A DNA stretch of 64,000 nt from Streblospio benedicti (taxonomy: Eukaryota; Annelida; Polychaeta; Spionida; Spionidae): the NCBI GenBank assembly GCA_019095985.1, contig CM032666.1:50948027-51012026 (forward strand). Reading direction: 5' to 3'. Each line of letters begins with the position of its first letter. Positions within the stretch are counted from its first letter, which is position 1. Under the pieces are notes generated by a model. The model had not been told where the DNA came from, ran no database searches, and saw nothing but the letters and a program-made list of their open reading frames with translations. The position numbers and the translations under genes were made by a program. Positions 1 through 12,350 of the stretch are shown here, in pieces.

Positions 1-3000
1 GGGGGCGAGGAACCCGTCGAGTCCCGGCCAGCCCATCGAGGTCCCGAGGACGACAGCGGTCATTCCATGGCTCGAGTAACGCTCGCTCAACATCACAGCA
101 TGACAAGTCTAGGAGGCAATTGTGATCGCACGCCAGCTCAGTCCGCCTCCGTCGGGGGGGGGGGGGGGCGGGGCAACCACCGGAGATACGGCGAGGGGCG
201 TGTATCAATGTCACAAAGTAGACACAGACGTCGCGAGAATAAGAACAGAAATGGCTTCAGCTGAGGCCGCCCCCGTGTGCAGGTGTTTGGTGGAACTTGC
301 AGACCGCGAGCTGGCTACCTGCCTGGACACGGGTGCCACCTTCAGTCTCCTTTAGACACGCGTTTACCAAGAGTTGCAGACCATCTTCCTCCACTGGACT
401 CCTCAGACTTGGTGTTAACCGGGGCTGGGGAGAGTCCTTGGACGTGGAGGGGATGTGCACCATCCAGTTCAAGTTGGGGGGGATAACGTACGAGCAGACT
501 GTCCAAGTTGGGCGGTTGGAAGGGCTCGACTTACTCCTCGGCATGGATTGGTTGGTGACTCACGAAGCGGAAATCAACTGTGGAAGGCGCACGATACGGG
601 TTAAAGAGAACCCAGAGGTATCGTTTGGGAGAATACTGGCGGTGGACAGCAAAGACCTGGTACGCATGGACAAGACCGTTCGCATAAGGCCGCGAGGCGT
701 GCAGCGGGTATCTTGTCATGTGCGCGACCTCTCCAAAGCAGGGCGCGAGGTGCTCGTGGAGGGAGTTGTCCAGCTGGGCGACAAACTTTACGTGGTACCC
801 TCGCTAGAGATAGTTCGCGACGATGGCAGCATTCCGCTGACTTTGGAGAACCAGGGAATTACGTACAAAGAAATTGAAGAGGGGCTGGTAGTGGCCAAGA
901 TCACCGACCTCTCAACTCGGCAAGAAAAGACTCGTCTGGAAGACGTCAACCAAGCTTCGGACGGGGGGGAGGAGCCCCCTGCTGTTCGTATCTGGCACAT
1001 TCCCGCCCATGTGGCGCGAGTGGGGTCAGTGCGGACCCGGCACGGAAGAGAGTGGACCAGCAGGCAACTGATACCGGAAGGAGAGAGCAAAGAGTCACCG
1101 CTGATCACGGGAGACTGCCAGTTGTACTTTGCAGATGGTAATCCGGCTCGGTTGCAGGCTGGTACAGAAAGAGCCGAGGTGATCCGGGAATTCCCGGAGT
1201 ATCTTCGTTGCATGCTTCCGGCTGAAGGAGAGTTGACGACAGACGAGGTCTCCGAGTTGGAGGCCTTGGTGACAGAATTTGCGGACTTGTTCGTGGGGCC
1301 AGACGATAGTCTGGGCTTCACGGATAAGATTCGCCACAAGATCGACACGGGTGACGCGAAACCCATCAAGCAAAACTACTTCAGGCGATCCCACAAAGAG
1401 CGCGAGTACGTCGACGCAGAACTGGAAAAGATGATGGCCAGTGGGGTCATCAAACCGTCAAAGTCCCCTTGGGGAGCTCCAGTGGTGTTGGTGCGCAAGA
1501 AATCCGGAGAACTTCGTTTCTGCATTGACTTTCGCAGACTGAACGAGGTCACCAAGAAAGATGCGTATCCTCTACCCAAGATCGACGAGTGTCTGGACGC
1601 CCTTGAGGGCTCCAGGTACTTCAGTACGCTCGACCTCGCGAGCGGGTATTGGCAAGTAGCGATGGATGAACAAGACGCGGAGAAAACAGCCTTCGTGACA
1701 CACAGAGGGCTCTACCAGTGGACAGTGATGCCCTTCGGCCTCTGCAACGCGCCAGCGACTTTTTGCAGACTGATGGAGATGGTACTCGCCGACATCGTTT
1801 GGAGCCAATGCTTGGTTTACCTGGACGACATCCTGGCCTTCAGGCGGAGTTTCCAGGCTGCCAAGCAAAATCTCCGGGCGGTGTTCGAGCGACTACGCAC
1901 AGCCAACCTGAAGCTGAAACCGGCAAAGTGTCAGCTCTTCGCTTCCAGCGTCGAGTACTTAGGGCACGAAGTCGACAAAGACGGGATCCGTCCCAGCTGA
2001 AAGCAAGGTGCAAGCACTGCATAATTGGGCGATTCCACAGAACCTCACGGAGACGCGAACGTATCTCGGTTTTACCGGGTACTACCGCCGATTCGTGCCG
2101 AACTACAGTGAGTTGGCAAAGCCACTGACAGAGCTAACCAAGAAAGGTGTGTCGTTCAAATTGACGTCAGAACAACAAACTGCCTTCAAAAAGATCAAAG
2201 AATTTATAGAAGAGCTACCGCTGCTGTACTACCCAAAGCCCGGGCTCGACTTTCACCTCAAGGTGGACGCGAGTCTGTTCTCTATTGGGGGTACACTGGA
2301 ACAAGAACAAGAGGGGAAGTTCGCTGCTAGGGTTCGCCTTGAAGACGCAATGTAAGAGCTGTCAGGCCTACTGCGCGACTAAGAAGGAATTCTACGTGGT
2401 CGTGTTCTTCATGCGCTATTTCTGGGACATCACTCGCGGGACCATGGTGGTCATTTGGACAGATCACGCGGCCCTGACGTGGGTGCAAGAGTATCATCAA
2501 TCCGACAACATGTACATGCGTTGGATCGTAGAGATGGGTTGGTACAAGCCCTAGAAGATTCATCATCTGGCCGGAAAGTTGAACGAGGTAGCTGACTCTC
2601 TCTCACGGAAGTGCGAGAACAATCCTGATATGCAGGAGACATTCTGTCGGCAAAAGCCGTGCAAGTTGGGGGAGTGTCCAGATTGCCTCTTCTTCAAGCA
2701 AAAATTAGCCAAGTGCCGGGATAACAACTCAGACGACTCGGACGAGAATAAAGACAAGCCTGTGCCCGTGCTCAACGTAGCGAAGGCTCGCGCGAAAGCG
2801 CTGCCTGAACTTTGTTGGGAATTTGCGGCCCATGACGTCGACTCGGAAGATGACGGCGAGGATCCAGAACTCGTGGATGGCATTGATTACAATGTCTACC
2901 TCACGAGAAGGCTACACGATCTCAAGAACCGCACGCACCTGGACCAGCGCGAGATAGCGGCGGATGACCTCGCCCTACTGGCAAAGGAAAAGGTTGCAGT

Positions 3001-4255
3001 GCGGAGATCAGCAAGATTGGCCAAAAAGAGGCGAGGGGCAGCGATAGCGCCCGAGCCGCTAGTACAGGGCAAAGATCCGGAAAGCGAGGACACAGGTTAC
3101 GACTCAGATGAGGAAGACAGTTCGCTGCAGGACCAGTCTCCTTCCCAAGCAGAGAACCAGTGCGTACAAGTGTTGGCGCATTTCACTGATGCAGAGTGGC
3201 GAGAGGCCCAGGCCTGTGATCAGTGTATACAGAGAATAGCGGAGCTGAAAAGATTATGGGGCGGAGAATACGACTCCGATGCCATGAAAAGCAAGACTCC
3301 CGAGGTGCGGGAGTATGGTCGACTGTGGAAAGACATTCATAAAGACATAGATGGCGTTTGGCGGCTGCGCAAGATTGTGTCAGCGAAAAGACAACCAGAG
3401 CAGATATCCGAGGTTCGCCTCGTCCCGGTGGCCTGGCGCGAGAGTATCTGGAGGTGCGTGCACGTCCATAGCGTCAGCCACCTGGGGTACGAGCGAGTCT
3501 ACGAGTTGCTGCGTCGCCGGTTTGCATGGCCAAACATGTGGGAGGACGTCAAGCTGATGTGCAGAGCCTGCATCACCTGCCAGCAATGCAAGACCGGAGC
3601 GGGAGGAGGAAAGAACCCCATGAAGCACGAGTATGTGGGTTTTCCGCATGAGCATCCAAGATTATTTTTCCAAAAGAAAGGAGCTTTACGCTCTAGAAAG
3701 AAAAACAGCTGAAGCCGTCGCGAATGTGCTCTTTCGCGAGTACATTTCGCGGCATGGGGCTATGAAAAAGCTGCACAGCGACCAAGGAACAGAGTTTGAC
3801 AACCAGGTGTGTGCCGAGTTGTGCAAACTGTACGGCATCGACAAGTCAAGAACTACGTCATACGCTCCCTGGAGCAATGGTATGGTCGAACGTAGTAACA
3901 AGACCATCAAAGCGATTCTACGGGCTTTGAACGTCCAAGAAAAAGACAACTGGGATGAGCTGTTGCCGTATGTATTTATGGCGTACAGCACGGGATTCAC
4001 GCCACAGCGACTGTTTTACAGCCAGTGCGCGGATACCCTGCTCCCCGTGGATCTAATGTATGGGTGTGATGATCGGGCCGTTCCTCAATGTTACTCCTCT
4101 TATGTATTTCACCAGAGAAATCTGGCGATGCAGACAGCAGAGGCAGTACGACAAGTTACAGGCCGGGCGGTGAAAATACAGAAAAGTCAGCAGACAAGAA
4201 CGGGATCAAAGAAAGACAATACAAGGTTGGAGACCTGGTGTTATTGTTTTCTTTT
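1..4255 (+). mobile_element. Ty3/gypsy-type LTR retroelement fossil (pol region)
   Basis: This is a broken copy of a Ty3/gypsy-family retroelement that enters from the left window edge. Family parts are recognisable in the usual order: a retropepsin-like protease around 280-560 (DTGA motif, later GMDWL), a reverse transcriptase around 1340-1990 (MPFGLCNAP, YLDD), an RNase H region around 2240-2560, an HHCC zinc-binding integrase N-terminus around 3440-3600 and an integrase core around 3720-3990 (HSDQGTEFDNQ, NGMVERSNKT). The order protease-RT-RNase H-integrase excludes Ty1/copia. No LTR is seen at the right end, where satellite DNA begins at once; the left end lies outside the window. It carries roughly half a dozen breaks, so it is a non-functional fossil, of moderate age because the motifs are still easy to read. 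Confidence 0.93.
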
Positions 4256-4256
4256 G

Positions 4257-5090
4257 TCCAGCAGTGTAGCACATCCATTATTTTGCAAGGGGGGTGCTAT
4301 TTCATTGGACATTCGATTTTTCTATCGGACATTCGTATCAACTTTTTTTCCAATAGCGTAGGACATCCATTTTTGCAAGGGGGGGGGCTTTAGTCTGCGG
4401 TGAAGCATCCATTATTTTGCAAGGGGGTGCTATTTCATTGGGGGGGCGGACATTCATATCAACTTTTTTTCCAATAGCGTAGGACATCCATTTTTGCAAG
4501 GGGGGGGGCTTTAGTCTGCGGTGAAGCACATCCATTATTTTGCAAGGGGGGTGCTATTTCATTGGACATTCGATTTTTCTATCGGACATTCATATCAACT
4601 TTTTTTCCAATAGCGTAGGACATTCATTTTTGCAAGGGGGGGGGGGCTTTAGTCTGCAGTGAAGCACATCCATTGTTTTGCAGGGGGGGGCGCTATTTCA
4701 TTGGACATTAGATTTTTCTATTGGACATTCGTATCAACTTTTTTCCCAATAGCGTGGGACATCCATTTTGGCAAGGGGGGGGGGGGGGGCTTTAGTCTGC
4801 GGTGAAGCACATCCATTATTTTGCATGGGGGGCGTTATTTCATTGGACATTTGATTATTCTAATCGACATTCGTATCAATTTTTTTTCCAACAGATTATT
4901 ACATCCATTTTTGCAAGGGGGCTTTGGTCTACTGTGTAGCATATCCATTATTTTTCAAAGGGTTGGCGGGCGTTATTTCAGTGGATATGCACTTTTTCTA
5001 ATGGACATTCCTATCAACATTTTTTTCAATAGAGTAGGAGATCCAATTTTGAAAGGGGGCATTACTCTAACTGCATAGCTTATCAATGCT
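4257..5090. repeat. ~139-bp tandem satellite with poly-G tracts, about 6 units
   Basis: The phrase ACATCCATTATTTTGCAAGG returns near 4268, 4406, 4528, 4668, 4808 and 4945, giving units of about 122-140 bp. Each unit carries two 'TTTTGCAA + G-run' boxes (7-14 G), then GCTTTAGTCTGCGGTGAAGC, and between the boxes CTATTTCATTGGACATT. The last units (after 4900) are more diverged. The array starts directly at the end of the recognisable integrase region of the retroelement fossil. No coding function is suggested. Confidence 0.9.
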
Positions 5091-5183
5091 TTTAAATAGG
5101 CGGGGGAGTAGTATATGGATCACCTGATATTGGTCACCTTGGATAACTTTATCATTTATCCACTAACATGCTAACCCTATTTC

Positions 5184-8100
5184 GGTGGCTCTGGGACCCC
5201 CTTGCGCATGGCTAGGGCTATTCATTTTCGCACTGTCAACTCTTCATTTTATGCCCACTGTCCCACATTAGTCCCATTTTTCCATATCTGTTCTGTCATA
5301 GAGCATGGGACATGTGAAAATACATTTTTATATTATTTTTACCCCATTTTTTCTGGTACCATCTTTGCTGTCAACACTTCATTGGATGCCACTGGTCCCA
5401 TTAGTCCCATTTTTCCATATCCGTTCTGTCATAGGCTATGGGACATGGAAAATACTTTTTTGTATTATTTTTAACCTACTTTGGCCCCCTTGCGCATTCT
5501 ATTCATTTTCGCACTGTCAACTCTTCATTTTATGCCCACTGTCCCACATTAGTCCCATTTTTCCATATCCGTTCTGTCATAGGCTATGGGACATGTGAAA
5601 ATACTTTTTTATATTATTTTTACCCTACTTTGATGGGCTCTGGGACCCCCTTGCGCATGGCTAGGGCTATTCATTTTCGCACTGTCAACTCTTCATTTTA
5701 TGCCCACTGTCCCACATTAGTCCCATTTTTCCATATCCGTTCTGTCATAGGGCATGGGACATGTGAAAATACATTTTTATATTATTTTTAACCCACTTTG
5801 GTGGGCTCTGGGACCCCCTTGCGCATGGCTAGGGCTATTCATTTTCGCACTGTCAACTCTTCATTTTATGCCCACTGTCCCACATTAGTCCCATTTTTCC
5901 ATATCCGTTCTGTCATAGGGCATGGGACATGTGAAAATACATTTTTATATTATTTTTAACCAACTTTGGTGGGCTCTGGGACCCCCTTTTGCGCATGGCT
6001 AGGGGCTATTCATTTTCACACTGTCAACTCTTCATTTTATGCCCACTGTCCCACATTAGTCCCATTTTTCCATATCCGTTCTGTCATAGGGCATGGGACA
6101 TGTGAAAATACATTTTTATATTATTTTTACCCAACTTTGATGGGCTCTGGGACCCCCTTTGCGCATGGCTAGGGCTATTCATTTTTGCACTGTCAACTCT
6201 TCATTTTATGCCCACTGTCCCACATTAGTCCCATTTTTCCATATCCGTTCTGTCATAGGGCATGGGACATGTGAAAATACATTTTTATATTATTTTTAAC
6301 CCAATTTGATGGGCTCTGGGACCCCCTTGCGCATGGCTAGGGCTATTCATTTTCGCACTGTCAACTCTTCATTTTATGCCCACTGTCCCACATTAGTCCC
6401 ATTTTTCCATATCCGTTCTGTCATAGGGCATGGGACATGTGAAAATACATTTTTATATTATTTTTAACCAACTTTGGTGGGCTCTGGGACCCCCTTGCGC
6501 ATGGCTAGGGCTATTCATTTTCGCACTGTCAACTCTTCATTTTATGCCCACTGTCCCACATTAGTCCCATTTTTCCATATCCGTTCTGTCATAGGGCATG
6601 GGACATGTGAAAATACATTTTTATATTATTTTTTACCCACTTTGATGGGCTCTGGGACCCCTTTGCGCATGGCTAGGGCTATTCATTTTCGCACTGTCAA
6701 CTCTTCATTTTATGCCCACTGTCCCACATTAGTCCCATTTTTCCATATCCGTTCTGTCATAGGGCATGGGACATGTGAAAATACATTTTTATATTATTTT
6801 TTCCCTACTTTGATGGGCTCTGGGACCCCCTTGCGCATGGCTAGGGCTATTCATTTTCGCACTGTCAACTCTTCATTTTATGCCCACTGTCCCACATTAG
6901 TCCCATTTTTCCATATCCGTTCTGTCATAGGGCATGGGACATGTGAAAATACATTTTTATATTATTTTTAACCCAATTTGGTGGGCTCTGGGACCCCTTT
7001 GCGCATGGCTAGGGCTATTCATTTTCGCACTGTCAACTCTTCATTTTATGCCCACTGTCCCACATTAGTCCCATTTTTTCATATCCGTTCTGTCATAGGG
7101 CATGGGACATGTGAAAATACATTTTATTTTATATTATTTTTACCCTACTTTGGTGGGCTCTGGGACCCCCTTTTGCGCATGGCTAGGGCTATTCATTTTC
7201 GCACTGTCAACTCTTCATTTTATGCCCACTGTCCCACATTAGTCCCATTTTTCCATATCCGTTCTGTCATAGGGCATGAAAATACATTTTTGATTATTTT
7301 TACATTTGGTGGGCTCTGGGACCCCCTTTGCTCATGGCTAGGGCTATTCATTTTTGCACTGTCAACTCTTCATTTATGCCCACTGTCCCAACATGTGAAA
7401 ATACATTTTTTTATATTATTTTTACCCCAATTTGGTGGGCTCTGGGACCCCCTTTGCGCATGGCTAGGGCTATTCATTTTCGCACTGTCAACTCTTCATC
7501 TTGCGCATGGCTAGGGCTATTCATTTTTTTACCCTACTTGCACTGTCAACTATTCATTTTATGCCCACCCTCCCACATTAGTCCCATTTTTCCATATCCG
7601 TTCTGTCATAGGGCATGGGACATGTGAAAATACATTTTTACATTATTTTTACCCTCATTTCAGTGGGCTCTGGGACCCCCTTGCGCATGGCTAGGGCTAT
7701 TCATTTTCGCACTGTCAACTCTTCATTTTATGCCCACTGTCCCACATTAGTCCCATTTTTCCATATCCGTTCTGTCATAGGGCATGGGACATGTGAAAAT
7801 ACATTTTTATATTATTTTTACCCTTTTTCACTTTGGTGGGCTCTGGGACCCCCTTGCGCATGGCTAGGGCTATTCATTTTTGCACTGTCAACTCTTCATT
7901 TTATGCCCACTGTCCCACATTAGTCCCATTTTTCCATATATGTTCTGTCATAAGGGCATGGGACATGTGAAAATACATTTTTATATTATTTTTACCCCAC
8001 TTTGAGTGGGCTCTGGGACCCCCACTTTGCATGGCTAGGGCTATTTATTTTTTTTAGAACTGTCAACTCTTCATTTATATGCCCACTGTCCCACATTAGT

Positions 8101-8670
8101 CCCATTTTCCATATCCGTTCTTTCATAGTGCATGTGACATGTGAAAATACATTTTTTATATTATTTTTTACCCCTTTGGTGGGCTCCCCTTTGCGCATGG
8201 CTAGGGCTATTCATTTTCGCACTGTCAACACTTCATTGGATGACCACTGTCCCACATTCCCCCATTTTTCCCATATTTCTACATTTGTCATAGGGCATGG
8301 GACATGTGAAAATATATTTTAACATTATATTTATTTCCCCCACTTTGGTTTGCTCTGGGACTCCCTTGCATGTGGCTAGGGCTATCATTTTTGCACTGTC
8401 AATTCTTCAATTAATGCCCACTGTCCCACATAAGTCCCATATTTCCATATCTGTTCTGTCATAGGGCATGGGGCATCATTGTGAATATACATTTTATATT
8501 ATTTTCCCCACTTTGAGATCTGGGACCCCTTTGCACGGGGCTAGGGCTATTCATTTTCACACTGTCAACTCTCTATCATATCCCCACTGTCCCTCATAAG
8601 TCCCATTTTTCCATGTCTGTTCTGTCGTAGAGCATGGGGACATCATTGTCAATAAACTTTTTATATTTGT
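5184..8670. repeat. 168-bp tandem satellite, about 21 units
   Basis: The unit begins near GGCTCTGGGACCCCCTTGCG and ends with a TATATTATTTTTACCC-like segment. Unit starts are near 5187, 5637, 5805, 5974, 6142, 6310, 6480, 6648, 6817, 6985, 7155, 7437, 7664, 7835, 8010, 8180, 8350 and 8515, with shortened or partial units between 5342 and 5475 and between 7311 and 7500. Spacing in the core is 168-170 bp. Because 168 is 56 codons, one frame stays open over several units and yields repetitive 56-residue translations; these are satellite by-products, not genes. The core (5.6-7.0 kb) is nearly uniform, and units after 8.0 kb are decayed. Confidence 0.95.
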
Positions 8671-9678
8671 CGCAGTTAGGAAAATGTTTATTTACATTGA
8701 CCATATCTTTATTAGATATTTCAAGCACTCCATAAAACATGCATTCACAGTCGAACCAAACTAAAAACTACCACATTTCCAGTGCCATGCATGACTAGAG
8801 TATTGCAGGTACTGCTTCACTTCATGTGTGGTCACCTCATGAGGCTACCAACTGTTACACTGTTCCCTGCTGAGAGAAAAGGTGTCCTCACCTTTGCGTT
8901 ACACACATCAAAACATACTCACACATATCTTATGAAGAATTCAAAACCAAATTGTTCGAAGTTTTGTTATGTCTTTAAAATAAGTCATACAACAAACAAT
9001 ACTGATAAGGCACACTAACAACAAGCCAACAATCCATCACTCGCTACATTTATGAACATATTATGCAGTCTCCAAATACAAGGACATAGACATTCAAATT
9101 GCACACAGGTCCGGGACTTTGAGAAAGTCCCCCTGACAATCAATGTAATCCTAACACACACTATCTTGAAAATAGCTAGTAACAATAAATTGAAATACAT
9201 ACGGTGTACTTCTTAAGTGTTATCTTCTATACCTACAAGATTCAATATAATAATCAATCATAACAAGACCATAAACTCTGTAGCCATGCAAAAACACAAC
9301 CACAATATATGACTTTTAAATAAGTCTTACTGTACTGTCTATAAGCTTGCAATTAGTGATCTTCTAAAAACTTTATGAACTACAAATGTAACTAGCTAGG
9401 TTTCACTGGTAAGGATTAGCAGAAAACGTAGCTCATTAAAAGAGAAGATACTACATTTAATCACACACACATTCTGCTCTTCACCATAAAAACTAGATAT
9501 CATAGATCAACTGCATTGATTATTATTAATAAACATTCAATCCATATGCAAGTCTAAATGTGTACACACTGGCCAACCCCCCACTACTGCCCGACATGGA
9601 TCAATGACCCAAATGTGCATCCACTTGTTAAGAACATCTGCGCTTGATGCTTGGATAATGCTTAACCGGCTCTTCAGT
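8671..9678. other. No gene seen (AT-rich unique-looking DNA)
   Basis: This stretch follows the 168-bp satellite and runs up to an assembly gap. Short open frames show no recognisable domain and no coding-like composition. Nothing else was identified. Confidence 0.6.
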
Positions 9679-9778
9679 NNNNNNNNNNNNNNNNNNNNNN
9701 NNNNNNNNNNNNNNNNNNNNNNNNNNNNNNNNNNNNNNNNNNNNNNNNNNNNNNNNNNNNNNNNNNNNNNNNNNNNNN
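9679..9778. other. Assembly gap (100 N)
   Basis: Exactly 100 N, the usual placeholder for a gap of unknown size. Open frames running through it are meaningless. Confidence 0.99.
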
Positions 9779-9936
9779 GCTTCCAATTGTCCAACGTTCG
9801 GGATTGACTCACTATGAAGCACACAGACACTTTTGCAATTAATTTAGAGTCTCTGTATCACGAATGTCTCTACCAAAATATCTTTACCAAAATGCCTCAT
9901 CAGTTCTGCAGAAGGCTTTTGTCTTGTCTACCAAAC

Positions 9937-10090
9937 TAAACAGCCAGGACATAAATGGCACTGGTAAAAACTGCTAGTATGACTTAGTAGTCTCATTAAA
10001 ACAGCCAGACATTAATGGCATAAACTTAGTAGTCTCATTAACTAACAGCCAGGACATAAATGGCACTGGTAAACTGCTAGTATGAAACCA
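9937..10090. repeat. Short imperfect direct repeats
   Basis: AACAGCCAGGACATAAATGG followed by CACTGGTAAA and CTGCTAGTATG occurs near 9940 and again near 10040. A shortened copy (CAGCCAGACATTAATGGC) lies between them, and TTAGTAGTCTCATTAA separates the copies. These are about three units of 40-50 bp. Confidence 0.75.
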
Positions 10091-10785
10091 GCACGGTAAT
10101 GATACTGCAACCTTAATAGCCTTAGAATTGTAAATAGAAGTCGAAGCTTACTTGGTCTTTTGGTATTGTCACTGGACTAGAATGTTGTGTATTGTTATTT
10201 TTTTTTGCCTTTAGTGTTGTTATGTTGAATGGGCGAGCATAATTAATGTTTAGCTCTCAGGACTTCCCTAGGACTCTTCTTTAGTAGTCTGCGTGATGGC
10301 ACTTGACACGGTGCTCTAGTAATGAGAACACACCGACATTCCGAAAATACCTACCTTTAATAGTGTAATCCGAAGTTCTTGTAACACCTTGTAGAGGATA
10401 CTTCCGCTCAAAATAGTCCATTATACCCATAATTCTACAGTCATCCCTTGTGTTGTATTGAACGTTGTATACATTTTTATATGTTTTTTATTACCAAATA
10501 TTTTCTAAAAATTACTAATATAAAAAAAAAATTGTTTACATTGTAACACTGACAAGCCCAAGCTGCTTTACAAGACACTGTTTCAAGCCCAACCTGCTTG
10601 GACAACAGTCAAGACGCGAACACTGCAATTATTGCGCACTTCCGGGAAGCCAATCAAAACACGGAAATGCACAATTTTTTCTTAATTTTACTAAATACTC
10701 TCTAAATATGTATTATGTATGAGGTAAGTCAGTCCTAAATGTTATTATGCATCGATCACTAAAACACTCCAGCAACACTTGCATT
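10091..10785. other. No gene seen
   Basis: AT-rich sequence with a short T-run (10198-10206) and an A-run (about 10524). No domain, RNA gene or clear repeat structure was recognised. Confidence 0.5.
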
Positions 10786-10789
10786 TTAC

Positions 10790-11216
10790 TTTGGGGTGCC
10801 TTCCCCTGCCTTTGGTTTTGGGAGGGACTGCACCCATATACAGGGCACCTCCACCCACTGGTGTAACAATTTTATTTGTTCCTGGTTCGGAAACGGCGGG
10901 GGAATGATGGGCGTCGTCAAAGTAATGTGGTATATCTTTTTTCTTTGAATGCGGACTTTAGTAGCCACTCCTGTGATTTGTGTACAACCAATCTTTCATT
11001 GGGGTGATGGATCTCAATACGTTTTCTGCTGGCACCGGCTCTTCATTATCCGGACAGTACCTCTATCTTTGGTGGGGCACCCAACTCCTCCTCTTCCCTG
11101 GAATCTGAGGACGAGGAGCTTGAACTCGAGTCCTCCCAGACAAGGAAGCGTCTTCTTTGACCTCATCGTATTGATCTTTGACCTTATCTTCTTTTAATAC
11201 TACCTTCCGCTGTTCC
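10790..11216 (-). pseudogene. Decayed protein-coding remnant, unknown family
   Basis: Read on the minus strand, this stretch has a protein-like composition spread over different frames. First comes a lysine/glutamate-rich start (KEDKVKDQYDEVKE), then an acidic serine tract (DSSSSSSSSDSREEEE) followed by LGAPPKIEVLSG, then EEPVPAENVLRSITPM with KDWLYTNHRSG, and finally SPAVSEPGTNKIVTP with AVPPKTKGRGRHPK. At least two frame changes or stops separate the segments. The 5' edge at 11216 is preceded by TTATGTGCTGTTACAG, a plausible splice acceptor. I do not recognise the family. It could be a dead host exon or the remnant of a DNA transposon ORF. Confidence 0.35.
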
Positions 11217-11223
11217 TGTAACA

Positions 11224-11575
11224 GCACATAAAACATGGTTATATCATCAAATTGGTTGTGCTTGCATTATATTATTATGACTTTGTTTGAAATCGAATAT
11301 TTCCTGTTGAGATAATATGATTTAGAAAATTGTCACCACTAGTTGTTTTGATTGTCAACTGATATCAAACATCACCCACAATGATTCATCCGTTCACGCT
11401 TATAGTCTTTTCAAGCATCAACATACAAACTCAAATAATAGTTCTACAGTAAAAATTCCAATATAAACGATGTGTTAAAGTAGCCACAAACTTGACTGTT
11501 GTCTTTTATTACTACAGTGCATCTTCCAATTAAGACCACCAATATTAGAGAACACCTCTATAACAAAACCATTTT
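11224..11575 (+). repeat. Inverted near-identical copy of 25690-26013
   Basis: About 340 bp match the reverse complement of 25690-26013 almost base for base; the main difference is a few extra bases near 11550. The sequence at 26 kb belongs to the 3' flank of lectin locus A, and more diverged versions lie at 46430-46680 (locus B) and partly at 52701-52760 (locus C). The copy here is therefore a recent inverted duplicate of part of that flank. Confidence 0.9.
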
Positions 11576-11783
11576 TCATTATCCCAAACCCTTGCATAGA
11601 TACCACTGTGACCCTCTACATAAATACCACTTGAGGGCAGTTCCCGGACTGGGCTTAAAAGAGGTTTTAATGTAGTAAAGCAATCAGTGAAAGATGACTA
11701 TGAATACAAAATATTATCCACTCTTTTTGCCTTTTTTCTTTTAGACTTTGAAATCCGTCAAAATACCAGTCTATTTGTTTTCT

Positions 11784-12052
11784 GTGCTTCCGTGGCCGAG
11801 TGGATAAGGAGTTGGACTTGTGACCAGAAGGCTTTGGTTCGATTCCCAGTCGGGTCTGATGGTGGGTGTTGAGCAAACATACCTCTACCAGGTTGCACAC
11901 TGCTCCGTGGTACCTACACGGTAAATAGGTACAGGACAGGCGAGTGAATGATAATGTGATTGCACGTCAATGTTACGGTAGTAATGTGCTGTATGCTCCC
12001 CAGGTAGTCGAGAAAGATATAGTGTGATAAGGATGCCAATGACCTGGTTTAG
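11784..12052 (+). mobile_element. tRNA-derived SINE, copy 1
   Basis: The tRNA-like head has an A box (TGGCCGAGTGGATAAGG) and a B box (GGTTCGATTCC). It is followed by the family body GGGTGTTGAGCAAAC, a segment near GGTTGCACACT, CAGGCGAGTGAA, and the 3' part GATGCCAATGACCTGGTTT. Other copies of the family lie at 28.96, 34.74, 36.77, 38.61, 49.61, 55.81, 58.92 and 62.48 kb. This copy has the best-preserved head. It is a Pol III retroposon, not a functional tRNA, because a full cloverleaf with acceptor stem is not visible. Confidence 0.85.
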
Positions 12053-12119
12053 ATGTAAAGTCGCTAGAAAACGGCAAAAGTTGTTCATTACAACTTTAAA
12101 CAAGCACATTTATATTTTG

Positions 12120-12250
12120 AATGTAGCCCCCCCCCCTGTAACCTTTTGTCAATTTTGAAGCGCCCCTCCACAATCCCCCCCACACACACCCCACCCCATC
12201 TTGGTAAGTTGATGCCATCTTTGCCTCACCCGTAACCCCCCCCCCTCCTC
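12120..12250. repeat. C-rich low-complexity tract
   Basis: Runs of C (up to about 10) alternate with short CA/CT segments, just left of the Harbinger-like element. It resembles the subterminal C-runs of that element but lies outside its TIR. Confidence 0.6.
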
Positions 12251-12350
12251 CCACTTCCCACTCCATGACATGGTTTCGCGATGATCATTCACATTTGTGC
12301 TTTGTCATCTATGTTCTGAATGCAAAAGGTACCAGACCCTTTATACATTA

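Noticed and set aside
5202-8322. Series of long open frames with repeated ARAIHFRTVNSSFYAHCP peptides
   Set aside because: They arise from the 168-bp satellite, whose length is divisible by three. They have no independent start context, splice sites or domain.
11790-11860. Possible tRNA gene (clear A and B boxes)
   Set aside because: No closed cloverleaf with acceptor stem, and the same head heads a dispersed SINE family with at least nine copies here.
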